In this document: positions 16,107 through 24,823 of the stretch, piece by piece | Position numbering within the stretch: position 1 is the stretch's first letter | Layout of the letters: each line of letters starts with the position of its first letter | Origin: Pirellulales bacterium | GTDB taxonomy: Bacteria > Planctomycetota > Planctomycetia > Pirellulales > UBA1268 | Assembly (NCBI GenBank): GCA_016779265.1 | Contig: JADHNY010000017.1 | Coordinates: forward strand, 1-49,106 | DNA length: 49,106 nt | Reading direction: 5' to 3' | The notes under the pieces: generated by a model | Seen by the model: only the letters and a program-made list of their open reading frames with translations | The model's database searches: none | What the model was told of the DNA's origin: nothing | Position numbers and translations under genes: made by a program

Positions 16107-17213
16107 CTAGCTGATGAGGCTGTTGATGGCGGTCAGCTGCCGTTGGAGGGCGGGCTCGAGTGGGAAGGCTTCTCGAGCACGCCTTCGCGAAGCGGTCGCG
16201 GTTTGGTGGCAGAGGGCGTCGTCTTCGAGGTAGGGCAGCCCGTGACGGGGGAGTTCGCTGGGTGGATCGGCAGGCACGAGTCGGCCGGTGATGCGGTCGG
16301 CGATGATGCTGGTGGCGGCGTCTCCCGCGACGGCCACTGATGGAACGCCAGCAGCGAGTGCATCGACGAGTGCCCCACCGTAGGCAACCTCTCCGGTCTG
16401 CCAGACCAGCCGCACGTGGGTGAGAAGGTCTGCGATGAGGGAGCAGCTCGGGAGCAGATGAAGGCGGTTACTCGCTTCTTGTGCCCGCGCTCGACGTGCA
16501 ATCTGTGGGCCGAGTGGGCCGTGGCCAACCAGGATGTGCGTCAGGCCACGGAGAACCACATCGAGCTGATCCGCTGCCCAGACCAGGCGTTCCAGGCGGC
16601 TGCGGGCTACCAGGGGAGCAACGCACAGGGTCCAGGTGGTGTGGAGCGGGAGACCGAGCTGGGAGGCGACCTCCTCGCGGCTGAGCCGTGGTGGGCTGGG
16701 CTCTCCGATGCCTGCGGGGGAAATCTGCAGCCGTCCCGGGGCGACACCGAGCATTTCACAGGCGAGTGCCGTGGCCTCGGTGGACGCAAGAATCAGGTCG
16801 CAGTGCTGCAGCAGACGCCCGGTCAACTGCCTGTGTGATGGAGCTTTCGGAATCAGTGGGCGAGCGAGCGACGCAAGCCAACGTGGTCGCGACCGGCCGG
16901 GAGCTGCGAGCAGGGCCGCGGCAGTTGCCTGCATTGCTGAGGAGCCCCACGACATCACGAGCTGCGGTCGCAGGCGTACGGCGGTGCGGGCGATGCCTGC
17001 AATACCAGCAGTGCTCGGCTCGGGGCGTTGGCTGAGAGGGTGCACCAAGACACCGCACTCGGCCAAGCGTGTGGCAACACCGGCTGGTCGCGTGATGGTT
17101 GCCAGGTGCACATCGTCGCCCTCCGCACGTAGGCGGTGAGCCGTTTGGAGAAGTTCACGACCGCTCCCAACGGCATCGAGTCCACGGGCGACTAGCAGGA
17201 TGCGGCGGCTCAT
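16107..17213 (-). CDS. Glycosyltransferase, GT4-like (GT-B fold)
   Basis: 368 residues without a signal peptide, so cytoplasmic or peripheral membrane. The N-terminal Rossmann half begins RRILLVARGLDAVGSGRELL, with LRPQLVMSWGSSAMQ typical of glycosyltransferase family 4 N-domains. The C-terminal half has a sugar-nucleotide-binding pattern (ILVGHGPLGPQIARRA, VAYGGALVDALAAGVPSVAV), in which the usual E-x7-E is altered to AYGGALVDALAAG. It probably adds a sugar during envelope glycan or LPS-related synthesis, which is inferred. Its ATG overlaps the hpt stop (ATGA at 17210-17213), so it is translated from the hpt transcript. Confidence 0.82.
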   Translation of the reverse strand: MSRRILLVARGLDAVGSGRELLQTAHRLRAEGDDVHLATITRPAGVATRLAECGVLVHPLSQRPEPSTAGIAGIARTAVRLRPQLVMSWGSSAMQATAAALLAAPGRSRPRWLASLARPLIPKAPSHRQLTGRLLQHCDLILASTEATALACEMLGVAPGRLQISPAGIGEPSPPRLSREEVASQLGLPLHTTWTLCVAPLVARSRLERLVWAADQLDVVLRGLTHILVGHGPLGPQIARRARAQEASNRLHLLPSCSLIADLLTHVRLVWQTGEVAYGGALVDALAAGVPSVAVAGDAATSIIADRITGRLVPADPPSELPRHGLPYLEDDALCHQTATASRRRAREAFPLEPALQRQLTAINSLIS

Positions 17214-17791
17214 GGCGTGTCTGTAGACCTCTCGATGGCACCGACCTGAGAGATGGCCCGGGGTTTGCCTGAGGCGATCTCATCTGCATCGAGGGCCGCG
17301 AGGTAAGGCAGGTGTCGCCAGCCATCGTCGAAGTCGAGGCCGTAGCCCACGACGAAGCGGTCGGGGATCTCAAAGCCGACATAGTCGGGCTCAATCGCCA
17401 CCTCGGCCCGGCCGATTTTCCGCAGCAGCACGAGCGACCGTACGGACGCTGCGCCCCGTTGTTCAAGTTCGGTGAGTAAGGCTTTGAGTGTGTGGCCGGT
17501 ATCGAAGATGTCATCCACCACGAGCACATGCTGATTGGTGAGGTCAGGCAGCAGGTCCAGACGCAGATCAAGCTGTCCCGGGCGTGTGGCGGTGCCGCGA
17601 TAGCTGCTCGCCCAGACCATGCCCACCCGCACCGGACAGTCGAGACGTCGGATCAGGTCAGCCACGAGCACGATGCTGCCAGTTAGCACGCCCACCACCG
17701 TCAGCGGCTGCTGGCCGAGGTCGTGGCGAACATGCTCGGCGAGTCGGGCGACACCTTGGGAAAGTTCTTCTTCGCTGAGCAGGATCTGCAT
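17210..17791 (-). CDS. hpt: Hypoxanthine phosphoribosyltransferase
   Basis: 193-residue purine salvage enzyme that converts hypoxanthine/guanine and PRPP to IMP/GMP. The PRPP-binding motif VLVVDDIFDTGHT lies at 89-101. Other family marks are LTGSIVLVADLIRR (38-51), ASSYRG (61-66), VLLRKIGRAEV and YVGFEIPDRFVVGYGLD. The ATG at 17791 is chosen because MQILLSEEEL is the usual HPRT beginning; the extra 51 residues of the longer frame have no family similarity. It is coupled to the downstream glycosyltransferase by a 4-base overlap. It is divergent from the esterase-like gene, with starts about 150 bases apart. Confidence 0.93.
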   Translation of the reverse strand: MQILLSEEELSQGVARLAEHVRHDLGQQPLTVVGVLTGSIVLVADLIRRLDCPVRVGMVWASSYRGTATRPGQLDLRLDLLPDLTNQHVLVVDDIFDTGHTLKALLTELEQRGAASVRSLVLLRKIGRAEVAIEPDYVGFEIPDRFVVGYGLDFDDGWRHLPYLAALDADEIASGKPRAISQVGAIERSTDTP

Positions 17792-17942
17792 AAATCTTCG
17801 GTCTGCAGAGGGCACGGAGATCCCGCTGTCTGCGGGACCTGGCGTCAAGCCTATGCTAAGACGCACAGCTGCCCCAACCCAAAGGGTGTGCCGGCTGATT
17901 CCCGCCCTCCGGCTTGATTCGCAACCTCCTGGCTCCTCTCTC

Positions 17943-18719
17943 ATGCCGACTTCTGAACTGCCTACTGCGATGCCTGCCTGGACCAGCTGCGAGGTTGCTG
18001 GTCATACCCTTGAGGCGTTTGTGCCCAATCCCGAAGAGGGGCGGCCTCATGGAGCCCTCGTGCATCTTCGAGACCTCGACGACACGCCCCCCTCACAGCA
18101 GCCGGCCTGGAAGCAGGCGATCGAAGCGTCGCCGCTGCCTGTGGTGTCAGTCGCCGGAGGAACGTCGTGGTGGATTGACTGCCTTGTGAAAGGGTTTGAC
18201 GCGGAGGTGTCTCCTGAGGCGTATCTGCTCGGTTCGCTCAAGACGTGGCTGCAGGACCAGTTTGGCGTGGCGGCTGGAGCGATGGCGGTGCTCGGGCAGG
18301 GGAGTGGCGGACAGGGAGCTCTGCGACTGGCCTACCGGCACCCGAACCTGTTTCCTGTCGCCGCGGCTGTCCTGCCGACGATCGATTTTCATCGAACCAT
18401 GGAGACAGGAGAGCCCGGAAGTCAGACGCTTTGGGAGGTTTACGGCGACGTTGAGGTAGCTCGTCAGCAGACGGCGATCCTCCACGTCCATCCGCTGAAC
18501 TGGCCGCGTCATCAGGCCTTCTGGACACATGCGGGCGACATGCTTGCCAGTGATGGGGCTGACCGTCTGCACAGCAAACTGATCGCCCTTGGCATTTTTC
18601 ACGAAGCCGAACTGGCGGGCCTCGTTGACGCGACGAGCTGGCTCCCCGCAGCTGCCGCCGCAGCGGTGCGGTTTGCTGTTGAACGGCTCGAGAAGGATGC
18701 CCGGCGGATTGTCTCGTGA
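17943..18719 (+). CDS. Esterase-D-like alpha/beta hydrolase, possibly inactive
   Basis: 258 residues without a signal peptide. The fold resembles the esterase D/S-formylglutathione hydrolase family: GTSWWIDCL-type early strand, nucleophile region GQGSGGQGALRLAYRHP and the following strand PVAAAVLPTIDF. The C-terminal region where the family carries its catalytic His (often GGHSW) reads LVDATSWLP, so the His seems to be missing and activity is doubtful. The ATG at 17943 is preferred, since everything upstream in frame runs antisense through hpt. It lies about 110 bases before scpA on the same strand and may share its transcript. A carbohydrate esterase or a non-catalytic binding role are both possible. 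Confidence 0.7.
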   Translation: MPTSELPTAMPAWTSCEVAGHTLEAFVPNPEEGRPHGALVHLRDLDDTPPSQQPAWKQAIEASPLPVVSVAGGTSWWIDCLVKGFDAEVSPEAYLLGSLKTWLQDQFGVAAGAMAVLGQGSGGQGALRLAYRHPNLFPVAAAVLPTIDFHRTMETGEPGSQTLWEVYGDVEVARQQTAILHVHPLNWPRHQAFWTHAGDMLASDGADRLHSKLIALGIFHEAELAGLVDATSWLPAAAAAAVRFAVERLEKDARRIVS

Positions 18720-18830
18720 GCGTGGCCAGGGCTGACGTGGCGGCTCCAGGGCCTTCCCGATTGACATGGCCGTGACCGTGGCCGCAAATACGTTTTTGCC
18801 ACCCACCTCCCGAACGGAAACCCGAGGCAC

Positions 18831-19598
18831 GTGGAGTTTAAAGTCGCCCTCGACGTATTCGCCGGTCCCCTCGACCTGCTGCTCTATCTCGTGAAGCGGC
18901 ATGAAGTCGAGATCACGGAAGTGCCGATCTCGCAGATCGCTGAAGACTTTCTCGGTCATCTCGAGGTGCTCGAGGCTTTGGCGATTGAGCAGGTGGGAGA
19001 GTTTGTCGAACTCGCGAGCGTCTTGCTAGAGATCAAGGCTCGCGCTCTTGTGCCACGACCAGAGGAGACAGAAGAGCCGGTCGAGGAGGTCCGTGAAGAT
19101 CTTGTGCGGCGGCTGCTGGAGTACAAACAGTATCGTGACGCTGCGGTACTGCTTGAGGACCGCGCTCGCAGGCAGGAGCAGCGATTTCCGCGGCTCGACA
19201 CCAGCGACGATCCCGGACCGAGTCCACCGCGAGAGGTGGCCTTTGCGGAGGCACAGGTCTGGGACCTGGTGGCCGCGATGAGCCGGGTGATGAAGAAGCG
19301 GCAGGCCCGCGTGCCAAGGCAGATCATCCACGATGACACGCCGATCGAGGTGCATATCGAACGGATTGAAGGCCTACTCGCCGAACGCCCGCAGGTCGCC
19401 TTTTCCGAGCTCTTTGAAGACGAGATGCCTCGCATGCGGGTCGTAGGTATCTTTCTGGCGATACTTGAACTTGTCCGACGCGGACGGGTGACGACCCGCC
19501 AGGAGCAGCTCTTCGAAGAACTGTGGCTGGCTCCACTGAAGCCGGGAAGTCCACCGCCGCCTGGGCTGCACGATCCGCCTCCCGAAGGAACCACATGA
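18831..19598 (+). CDS. scpA: Segregation and condensation protein A
   Basis: 255-residue kleisin subunit of the SMC-ScpAB condensin, which organises the nucleoid and aids chromosome segregation. Seen: the FAGPLDLLLYLVKRHEVEI start, PISQIAEDFLGHLE, and the SMC-neck-binding helix VGEFVELASVLLEIKARALVP. The acidic linker EETEEPVEE is followed by DLVRRLLEYKQYRDAA, and the C-terminal winged helix contains FLAILELVRRGRV. The start is GTG 18831. scpB is not adjacent. The stop overlaps the next gene's ATG (ATGA), and the run continues to hemW. Confidence 0.95.
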   Translation: MEFKVALDVFAGPLDLLLYLVKRHEVEITEVPISQIAEDFLGHLEVLEALAIEQVGEFVELASVLLEIKARALVPRPEETEEPVEEVREDLVRRLLEYKQYRDAAVLLEDRARRQEQRFPRLDTSDDPGPSPPREVAFAEAQVWDLVAAMSRVMKKRQARVPRQIIHDDTPIEVHIERIEGLLAERPQVAFSELFEDEMPRMRVVGIFLAILELVRRGRVTTRQEQLFEELWLAPLKPGSPPPPGLHDPPPEGTT

Positions 19599-20434
19599 TC
19601 GACAACGCACCACTGCGAACGCTCACCCACAAAGGGCTCACGGTGGAGGGCTACTCGCGGGCAGCTGTGCAGAGCTATTGGCGGATTCCTGAACTGAAAC
19701 TCGGGTTTGACCTCGGTGGCCAGCCGTGGGGCTTTATGGCCACCGGCACCTGGTTCATCTCGCACACGCACCTCGACCATATTGCAGCGCTGCCGGTCTA
19801 CGTCGCTCGACGGCGAATGATGAAGATGGAGCCCCCGGATATCTATTTGCCGGAGTCGGCGATTGAGCCGGTTGGACGGCTGCTCCGCACGGTCTCACGG
19901 CTTGACCGTGGGCGACTGCCCTGTCGGCTGTTGCCTGCCCGCCCTGGAGACGAGATCGAGCTCTCCCGGGAGCATGTGGTGACCGTCTCATCGACGGCAC
20001 ACACGATTCCCAGTGTTGGCTATGTCGTCTGGGATCGGCGTCGGAAGCTGAAGCACGAGTATCAGGGTCTGCCCGGGGACAAGATCCGTGACCTGCGGCA
20101 CTCAGGCGTCGACGTCACGCACGAGATTCGTACACCACTGGTGGCCTACCTGGGCGACAGTGCTCCGGAAGGACTCGATCGGTGTCCAGCGATGTATGAG
20201 GCGATGATTCTGATCACCGAGATGACGTTTGTGGCACGCAGCCATCGTCGCGAGAAGATCCACAAGTATGGTCACATCCACCTGGATGACATCCTGGAAC
20301 GGCGTGAGCGGTTTCATAACGAGGTGATCGTGGCGGCCCACTACTCCACTCGCTATACGGACGATCGGATCAATCGCATCATCGCCAAGAAGATCCCAGA
20401 CTTGCTCGATGGGCGACTCCAGGTGTGGCTGTGA
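19595..20434 (+). CDS. Metallo-beta-lactamase-fold RNase Z-like protein
   Basis: 279 residues from the ATG at 19595, which overlaps the scpA stop; the longer frame from 19523 lies within scpA. The Zn-binding HxHxDH motif is ISHTHLDHIAALP. Later ligands and motifs are AHTIPSVGY, YLGDSAP, ITEMTF, KYGHIHLDDI and AHYSTRY; the last resembles the HFSxRY motif of tRNase Z. It could mature tRNA 3' ends or be a related MBL-fold nuclease. It lacks the long flexible exosite arm of some RNase Z proteins as far as I can judge, so the precise substrate is uncertain. It sits in a scpA-rnz-hemW overlap run. Confidence 0.82.
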   Translation: MIDNAPLRTLTHKGLTVEGYSRAAVQSYWRIPELKLGFDLGGQPWGFMATGTWFISHTHLDHIAALPVYVARRRMMKMEPPDIYLPESAIEPVGRLLRTVSRLDRGRLPCRLLPARPGDEIELSREHVVTVSSTAHTIPSVGYVVWDRRRKLKHEYQGLPGDKIRDLRHSGVDVTHEIRTPLVAYLGDSAPEGLDRCPAMYEAMILITEMTFVARSHRREKIHKYGHIHLDDILERRERFHNEVIVAAHYSTRYTDDRINRIIAKKIPDLLDGRLQVWL

Positions 20435-21558
20435 GCGGGCTGCCGCGGAGCGTATATCTGCATGTTCCGTTTTGTCGGCACCGCTGCGGCTATTGCGACT
20501 TCACGTTGGTGGCCGGCCGAGACGACCTGATCGACCAGTATCTCGAAGCCCTTGAGCGAGAGCTTCGACGGCTCACACAGCCACTGGAGATCGACACGCT
20601 CTATCTCGGTGGCGGGACTCCCTCTCACCTCGGTGGCGAACGTTTGGAACGGCTCTTCGCGATGCTGCGACAGACGTTGCATCCAGTCGAGCACGCAGAG
20701 ATCACCCTTGAGGCCAATCCGCTCGATGTGAACGAGCCCTTCGTCGCAGCTGCTCGCAGGTGTGGCGTGACACGGGTCAGCCTGGGGAGCCAGTCGCTTG
20801 ATGTCGCGACGCTGCGGGTACTCGACCGTGATCATATGCCTGACGATGTGCGGCGTGCGTCGGGCATGCTTGCCGAAGCAGGCATGAGCAGGAGCCTCGA
20901 CCTGATGACCGCCGCACCCGGCCAGACCGTCACGGATGTGGAGCGAGACCTTGAGGCAATCGTGTCGCTCGAGCCGGAGCATGTGTCGGTCTACTGCCTG
21001 ACCTGGGAACAGGGCACCGCTTTTGAGACACAGCGGCGGAAAGGGCTGCTGGAGCCTGTCACCGATCTGGCCGAGCGGGCGATGTTTGAGGCTGCTATCG
21101 ATCGGCTTGGTGATGCAGGTTTCGAGCACTACGAGGTGTCGAACTTTGCACGTCCCGGACATCGCTGTCGACACAACGAGGCCTACTGGGATCTGCGTCC
21201 GTGGGAGGCGTTTGGTCCAGGGGCTGCCCGGTTTGATGGGCGGACTCGGGTCACCAACCATCGCAGCACCACGACCTGGATCAAGAGGGTTCTCGGCGGC
21301 CACGATCCGACAGGTGATAGAGATGCGATGTCGGCAGAAGAGGCTGCCCGCGAGCGGCTCGTGGTGGGCCTGCGGCGGCGGGCCGGGATTACGGTCGCCG
21401 ACTTCGAGACCGTCAGCGGGTTTACCCCACGGCAGCTGGCTGCAAAGTCTATCGATCGCTGGATCGCTGACGGGCTCGCCGTCGAGGAAGAGGGCAGACT
21501 CTGGCTCACCCGCGACGGTCTGCTGGTCTCGGACAGCCTCTGGGCTGATGTCCTCTGA
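20431..21558 (+). CDS. hemW: Radical SAM protein HemW/HemN-like (putative heme chaperone)
   Basis: 375 residues. From GTG 20431 the radical-SAM cluster motif is C15-x3-C19-x2-C22 (FCRHRCGYC). Following family marks are LYLGGGTPSHL, ITLEANPLDV, RVSLGSQSLD, EPEHVSVYCLTWEQGTAF and FEHYEVSNFARPGHRCRHN. The short length and H-N-x-x-YW motif fit HemW rather than oxygen-independent coproporphyrinogen dehydrogenase HemN. HemW inserts heme into respiratory enzymes. GTG 20431 gives a GTGA overlap with the preceding stop; GTG 20425 is an alternative. The usual DLIYGLPGQT segment reads DLMTAAPGQT here. A strong hairpin lies just after the stop. Confidence 0.9.
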   Translation: MSGLPRSVYLHVPFCRHRCGYCDFTLVAGRDDLIDQYLEALERELRRLTQPLEIDTLYLGGGTPSHLGGERLERLFAMLRQTLHPVEHAEITLEANPLDVNEPFVAAARRCGVTRVSLGSQSLDVATLRVLDRDHMPDDVRRASGMLAEAGMSRSLDLMTAAPGQTVTDVERDLEAIVSLEPEHVSVYCLTWEQGTAFETQRRKGLLEPVTDLAERAMFEAAIDRLGDAGFEHYEVSNFARPGHRCRHNEAYWDLRPWEAFGPGAARFDGRTRVTNHRSTTTWIKRVLGGHDPTGDRDAMSAEEAARERLVVGLRRRAGITVADFETVSGFTPRQLAAKSIDRWIADGLAVEEEGRLWLTRDGLLVSDSLWADVL

Positions 21559-21578
21559 TAGCTCGCATCAGGAGCAGA

Positions 21579-21620
21579 CTCCTTGGGGGGCAACACGCCG
21601 GGGCGTGGCAGACCAAGGAG
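21579..21620. terminator. Bidirectional nested hairpin between convergent hemW and pntB
   Basis: An outer stem CTCCTTGG (21579-21586) pairs with CCAAGGAG (21613-21620). Inside it an inner stem CACGCC (21594-21599) pairs with GGCGTG (21602-21607). The structure sits between two stop codons of converging genes and is symmetrical, so it could end transcripts from both sides. No T run is present on either side. Confidence 0.6.
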
Positions 21621-21648
21621 CAATGACCGAAGAGCAATGAGACGTCGC

Positions 21649-23106
21649 TCAGTCCGCCGGCTGGATTGCGGCGGTCAGGTCGAGGATGGCCTTCTTGCCG
21701 TCAGCGAAGTACATCAGCGTGTTGTCGGCAGCGAAGAGTGGATTCGGCACGCCTGCAAACCCTGGTGAGAGAGATCGCTTCACCACCACCACAGTACGGG
21801 CTTTGTCCACATCAAGGATGGGCATGCCCGCGATTGGGCTCGAGGGGTCGGTGCGGGCAGATGGGTTCACCACGTCGTTGGCGCCGATCACGATCGCCAC
21901 GTCCGTTTCCGCAAAAGTCGGATTGATGTCGTCCATCTCACGCAGCTTCTCGTAGGCCACATCGGCCTCGGCGAGCAGCACGTTCATGTGGCCTGGCATA
22001 CGGCCAGCCACTGGATGAATCGCATACTCCACTTCGCAGCCGCGAGCTTCGAGGACATCGGAGAGCTCACGCACGGCATGCTGGGCCTGAGCCACCGCCA
22101 GTCCATAGCCTGGCACGATGACAACGCGGTCGGCTCCCTCGAGGATCATGGCGATCTCCTCAGCGCCCGCGCTCTTGATCTTGCCTGCGTAGACATCGTC
22201 TCCGTCAGCGACTGCGGTGGTGCCGAGGCCTCCAAAGAGCACGCCGACAAGCGAACGATTCATCGCTTCGCACATGATCGCGGTCAGGATCAGACCGCTG
22301 GCCCCCACAAGGCTCCCGGCAATCACGAGCACGGAGTTGTCGATTACGAAGCCGGCGGCTGCGGCGGCCAAGCCGGAGTAGCTGTTGAGCAGGCAGATCA
22401 CCACCGGCATGTCTGCTCCACCGATGGGCAGGGTGAGTGTGCAGCCGAGGATGCAGCCAACGCCGACGAGCAGCCAGAAGAAGAGCTGCTGAGATGGGGC
22501 GTTGCAGACCGCGATCACCAGGCCGACCATGGCGATCGCGAGGATCGCGTTGATCCAGTGGCGGCGTGGATCGGTCCAGGCCTTCTTAAACTGTTTGAGT
22601 TCCTCGAGTTTTCCAAAGGCCACCAGGCTACCGAAGAGCGTCAGACCGCCGATCAGGCCTGTCAGTGCTGTGGCGATGCCAAACTGTGACCAGGAGACCA
22701 GGCTGGCCTCCGCTGTGGCGCAGCGGGACACTCCACCGGCTGCAGCCACCGTGCTGGCGAGCTCAGCGCCAGCAACCAACGCTGACGCGGCACCGCCAAA
22801 GCCGTTGAGCAACGCGACCATCTGCGGCATGCCGGTCATGGGATAGCGAAGGGCCATCGTGCCGCCGATGCTGCCGCCGATCGCTGCCGCCGAACCGATC
22901 AGAATCAGAGGCCACGCTCCTTGCTCAGCGACGGCAGAGGTGACCTTCGGGTCGAAGCAGGCGGCGATGATGGCGATCGCCATGCCGGCGGCACCGATGG
23001 CGTTGCCGCGAACGGCGGTTCTCGGACCGCTCATCAGCTTGAAGGCCACGATGAACAGCATCGAGGCGGCAAGGTAGGCGAGATTGATCCAGGCGTGGCT
23101 CGTCAT
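21649..23106 (-). CDS. pntB: NAD(P) transhydrogenase subunit beta
   Basis: 485-residue membrane subunit of the proton-translocating transhydrogenase, with the NADP(H)-binding domain III. The N-terminal half is a run of hydrophobic helices (for example LAYLAASMLFIVAFKLM, IGAAGMAIAIIAACF, GGSIGGTMALRYPMTGMPQ). The C-terminal about 180 residues contain VVIVPGYGLAVAQAQHAV, YAIHPVAGRMPGHMNVLLAEA, VIGANDVVNPSA, SPIAGMPILDV and VVVVKRSLSPGFAGV, all domain III marks. The start is ATG 23106; the longer frame is not supported. It is the last gene of pntAA-pntAB-pntB, 55 bases after pntAB. Confidence 0.95.
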   Translation of the reverse strand: MTSHAWINLAYLAASMLFIVAFKLMSGPRTAVRGNAIGAAGMAIAIIAACFDPKVTSAVAEQGAWPLILIGSAAAIGGSIGGTMALRYPMTGMPQMVALLNGFGGAASALVAGAELASTVAAAGGVSRCATAEASLVSWSQFGIATALTGLIGGLTLFGSLVAFGKLEELKQFKKAWTDPRRHWINAILAIAMVGLVIAVCNAPSQQLFFWLLVGVGCILGCTLTLPIGGADMPVVICLLNSYSGLAAAAAGFVIDNSVLVIAGSLVGASGLILTAIMCEAMNRSLVGVLFGGLGTTAVADGDDVYAGKIKSAGAEEIAMILEGADRVVIVPGYGLAVAQAQHAVRELSDVLEARGCEVEYAIHPVAGRMPGHMNVLLAEADVAYEKLREMDDINPTFAETDVAIVIGANDVVNPSARTDPSSPIAGMPILDVDKARTVVVVKRSLSPGFAGVPNPLFAADNTLMYFADGKKAILDLTAAIQPAD

Positions 23107-23161
23107 GAGGGCTTTCGTGCGAGAGAGGTCGCGGCATCGCCGCACGGCTCAAGGGGCGTCT

Positions 23162-23512
23162 TTACTTCTTCTTTGGGTTAAACATCTGCAGCATGCGAGC
23201 AGTCACCACGAAGCCACCGACCACGTTCACCATGGCCAGCGTCGTTGCAACAAAACCGATCGCAGTGCCTGCGGTTGACGCGAGGCTTGCGGTGACCACA
23301 AGTGCTCCGACAGCTGTCACGCCGGAGATGGCGTTGGAGCCACTCGTCAGCGGTGTGTGGAGACGTTGAGGCACCTTGGTGATCACCTCAAAGCCGACCC
23401 ACATGGCTAAGAGAAAGACCGTCAACAGACGAACGAACCGGGAATAAGGATCCTCACCTGCAGCCGGCAAGGCGGCAGCGTCGGCAATGAGCGTGGTCAG
23501 CATCGCGGGCAT
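23162..23512 (-). CDS. pntAB: NAD(P) transhydrogenase subunit alpha part 2
   Basis: 116 residues with three or four hydrophobic helices (LLTVFLLAMWVGFEVI, AISGVTAVGALVVTASL, AIGFVATTLAMVNVVGGFVV) and the family stretch VPQRLHTPLTSGSNAISG. It supplies the alpha-side membrane helices of the enzyme. The alpha subunit is split in two here, as in Rhodospirillum. It lies between pntAA (96 bases upstream) and pntB on the minus strand. Confidence 0.94.
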   Translation of the reverse strand: MPAMLTTLIADAAALPAAGEDPYSRFVRLLTVFLLAMWVGFEVITKVPQRLHTPLTSGSNAISGVTAVGALVVTASLASTAGTAIGFVATTLAMVNVVGGFVVTARMLQMFNPKKK

Positions 23513-23608
23513 CGGAAAAACCTTCGGTCGACCTATGGAAAAAACGAATGAACGATTGATCGATGCAGCGGGTGTGTTGCTGCAGCCGATCGTTAACAGA
23601 GTCGATTA

Positions 23609-24823
23609 TCAGGAGGTGGCCTGGGGGGCTGGAGGCTCCTCGGCGGTGGGCTCTTCTGTGGTCGCGGGCTCACGCGGTGGCAGGCCGGCAGCCTCCCGGA
23701 CTCTCGAATGCACCAGCTCACCACCGCGGGCCACCAGGGTATCGCGGCAGATCTCGTCATCGAGTTCAAGCTGAGGAAGCCCCAGCTTGAGCAGATGCAA
23801 CAGGTAGGTGGAGACGTTGCGGGCGTAGAGCTGGCTGGTGTGGAAGGGCACCTCGCTGGCCAGATTCGTTGGGCCCATGATGGTGACGCCATCGACAACG
23901 ACGGTTTCGCCCGGCACGGTGGCCTCGCAGTTGCCGCCTCGTTCTGCGGCGAGATCAACGACCACGCTCCCAGCACGCATCTTGGAGACGGCATCGGCAG
24001 TGACCAGGATTGGAGCAGCCTTGCCTGGGATGGCTGCGGTGGAAACCACAATGTCGCACTCGGCGATGATGCGACCGAGTTGCTCACGCTGGCGAGCGTA
24101 AAAGTCTTCTCCCATCGCCTTGGCGTAGCCGCCAGCGGTCTCACTGCTGCCGGTCTCGAGGTCGAGTTCGACGAACTTCGCCCCAAGGCTTTGCACCTGC
24201 TCCTTCACGGCCGGCCGCACGTCGTAGGCCTGAACCTGTCCGCCGAGCCGCTTGGCGGTGGCAATCGCCTGCAGGCCAGCAACGCCAGCGCCCAGGATCA
24301 GAACTTTGGCGGCGGTAATCGTGCCGGCAGCAGTCGTCATCATCGGGACCACCCGCGGGAGGGCGGTCGCTGCCAGGAGCACAGCCCGATAGCCAGCGAT
24401 GTTCGCCATGCTCGAGAGCACGTCCATGCTCTGAGCACGAGTGATCCGTGGCACCAGTTCCAGGGCGAATAGCGTGACGCCACGTTCCGCTGCTTCACGG
24501 CAGGCTTGGGGATGGGAGAGAGGGTCTGCCGAGCCGATCAGGATCTGCCCCTCACGAAGCCGGCAGCAGTCGCTGCTCCAGCTGCTTCCGCCAGCCCCGC
24601 AGGTCCGTACCGCGAGCAGACAATCGGCCGCGAATGCATCCTCCCGGCTGCCAATCGTCGCTCCAGCGGCGAGGTAGTCCTCATCGGAAAACCCGGCAGC
24701 AGCGCCGGCTCCAGACTCGATGAGAACTTCCACCCCCGCCTTCATCAGCGGTTTGACGGCCGCCGGCACTAGGGCGACACGGCGTTCTTCGGGGAAACTC
24801 TCCTTGGCGACGGCGACTTTCAT
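23609..24823 (-). CDS. pntAA: NAD(P) transhydrogenase subunit alpha part 1
   Basis: 404-residue NAD(H)-binding domain I of the proton-pumping transhydrogenase, which makes NADPH from NADH. It starts MKVAVAKESFPEERRVAL, the family hallmark, at ATG 24823; the 49 extra residues of the longer frame are not family-like. Seen further: SMANIAGYRAVLLAA, the Rossmann motif KVLILGAGVAGLQAI, AYDVRPAVKEQVQSLGAKF, IPGKAAPILVTADAV and SVVVDLAAERGGNCE. The C-terminus is Pro/Glu/Ala-rich (about 25 residues) and presumably disordered. It is the first gene of the pnt operon and is divergent from rplM. Confidence 0.95.
   Translation of the reverse strand: MKVAVAKESFPEERRVALVPAAVKPLMKAGVEVLIESGAGAAAGFSDEDYLAAGATIGSREDAFAADCLLAVRTCGAGGSSWSSDCCRLREGQILIGSADPLSHPQACREAAERGVTLFALELVPRITRAQSMDVLSSMANIAGYRAVLLAATALPRVVPMMTTAAGTITAAKVLILGAGVAGLQAIATAKRLGGQVQAYDVRPAVKEQVQSLGAKFVELDLETGSSETAGGYAKAMGEDFYARQREQLGRIIAECDIVVSTAAIPGKAAPILVTADAVSKMRAGSVVVDLAAERGGNCEATVPGETVVVDGVTIMGPTNLASEVPFHTSQLYARNVSTYLLHLLKLGLPQLELDDEICRDTLVARGGELVHSRVREAAGLPPREPATTEEPTAEEPPAPQATS

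Noticed and set aside
17619-17942. Upstream extension of the esterase-like gene
   Set aside because: Runs antisense through hpt; ATG 17943 is adequate.
20353-21303. 316-residue minus-strand frame
   Set aside because: Antisense to hemW and the RNase Z-like gene; no recognisable domain.
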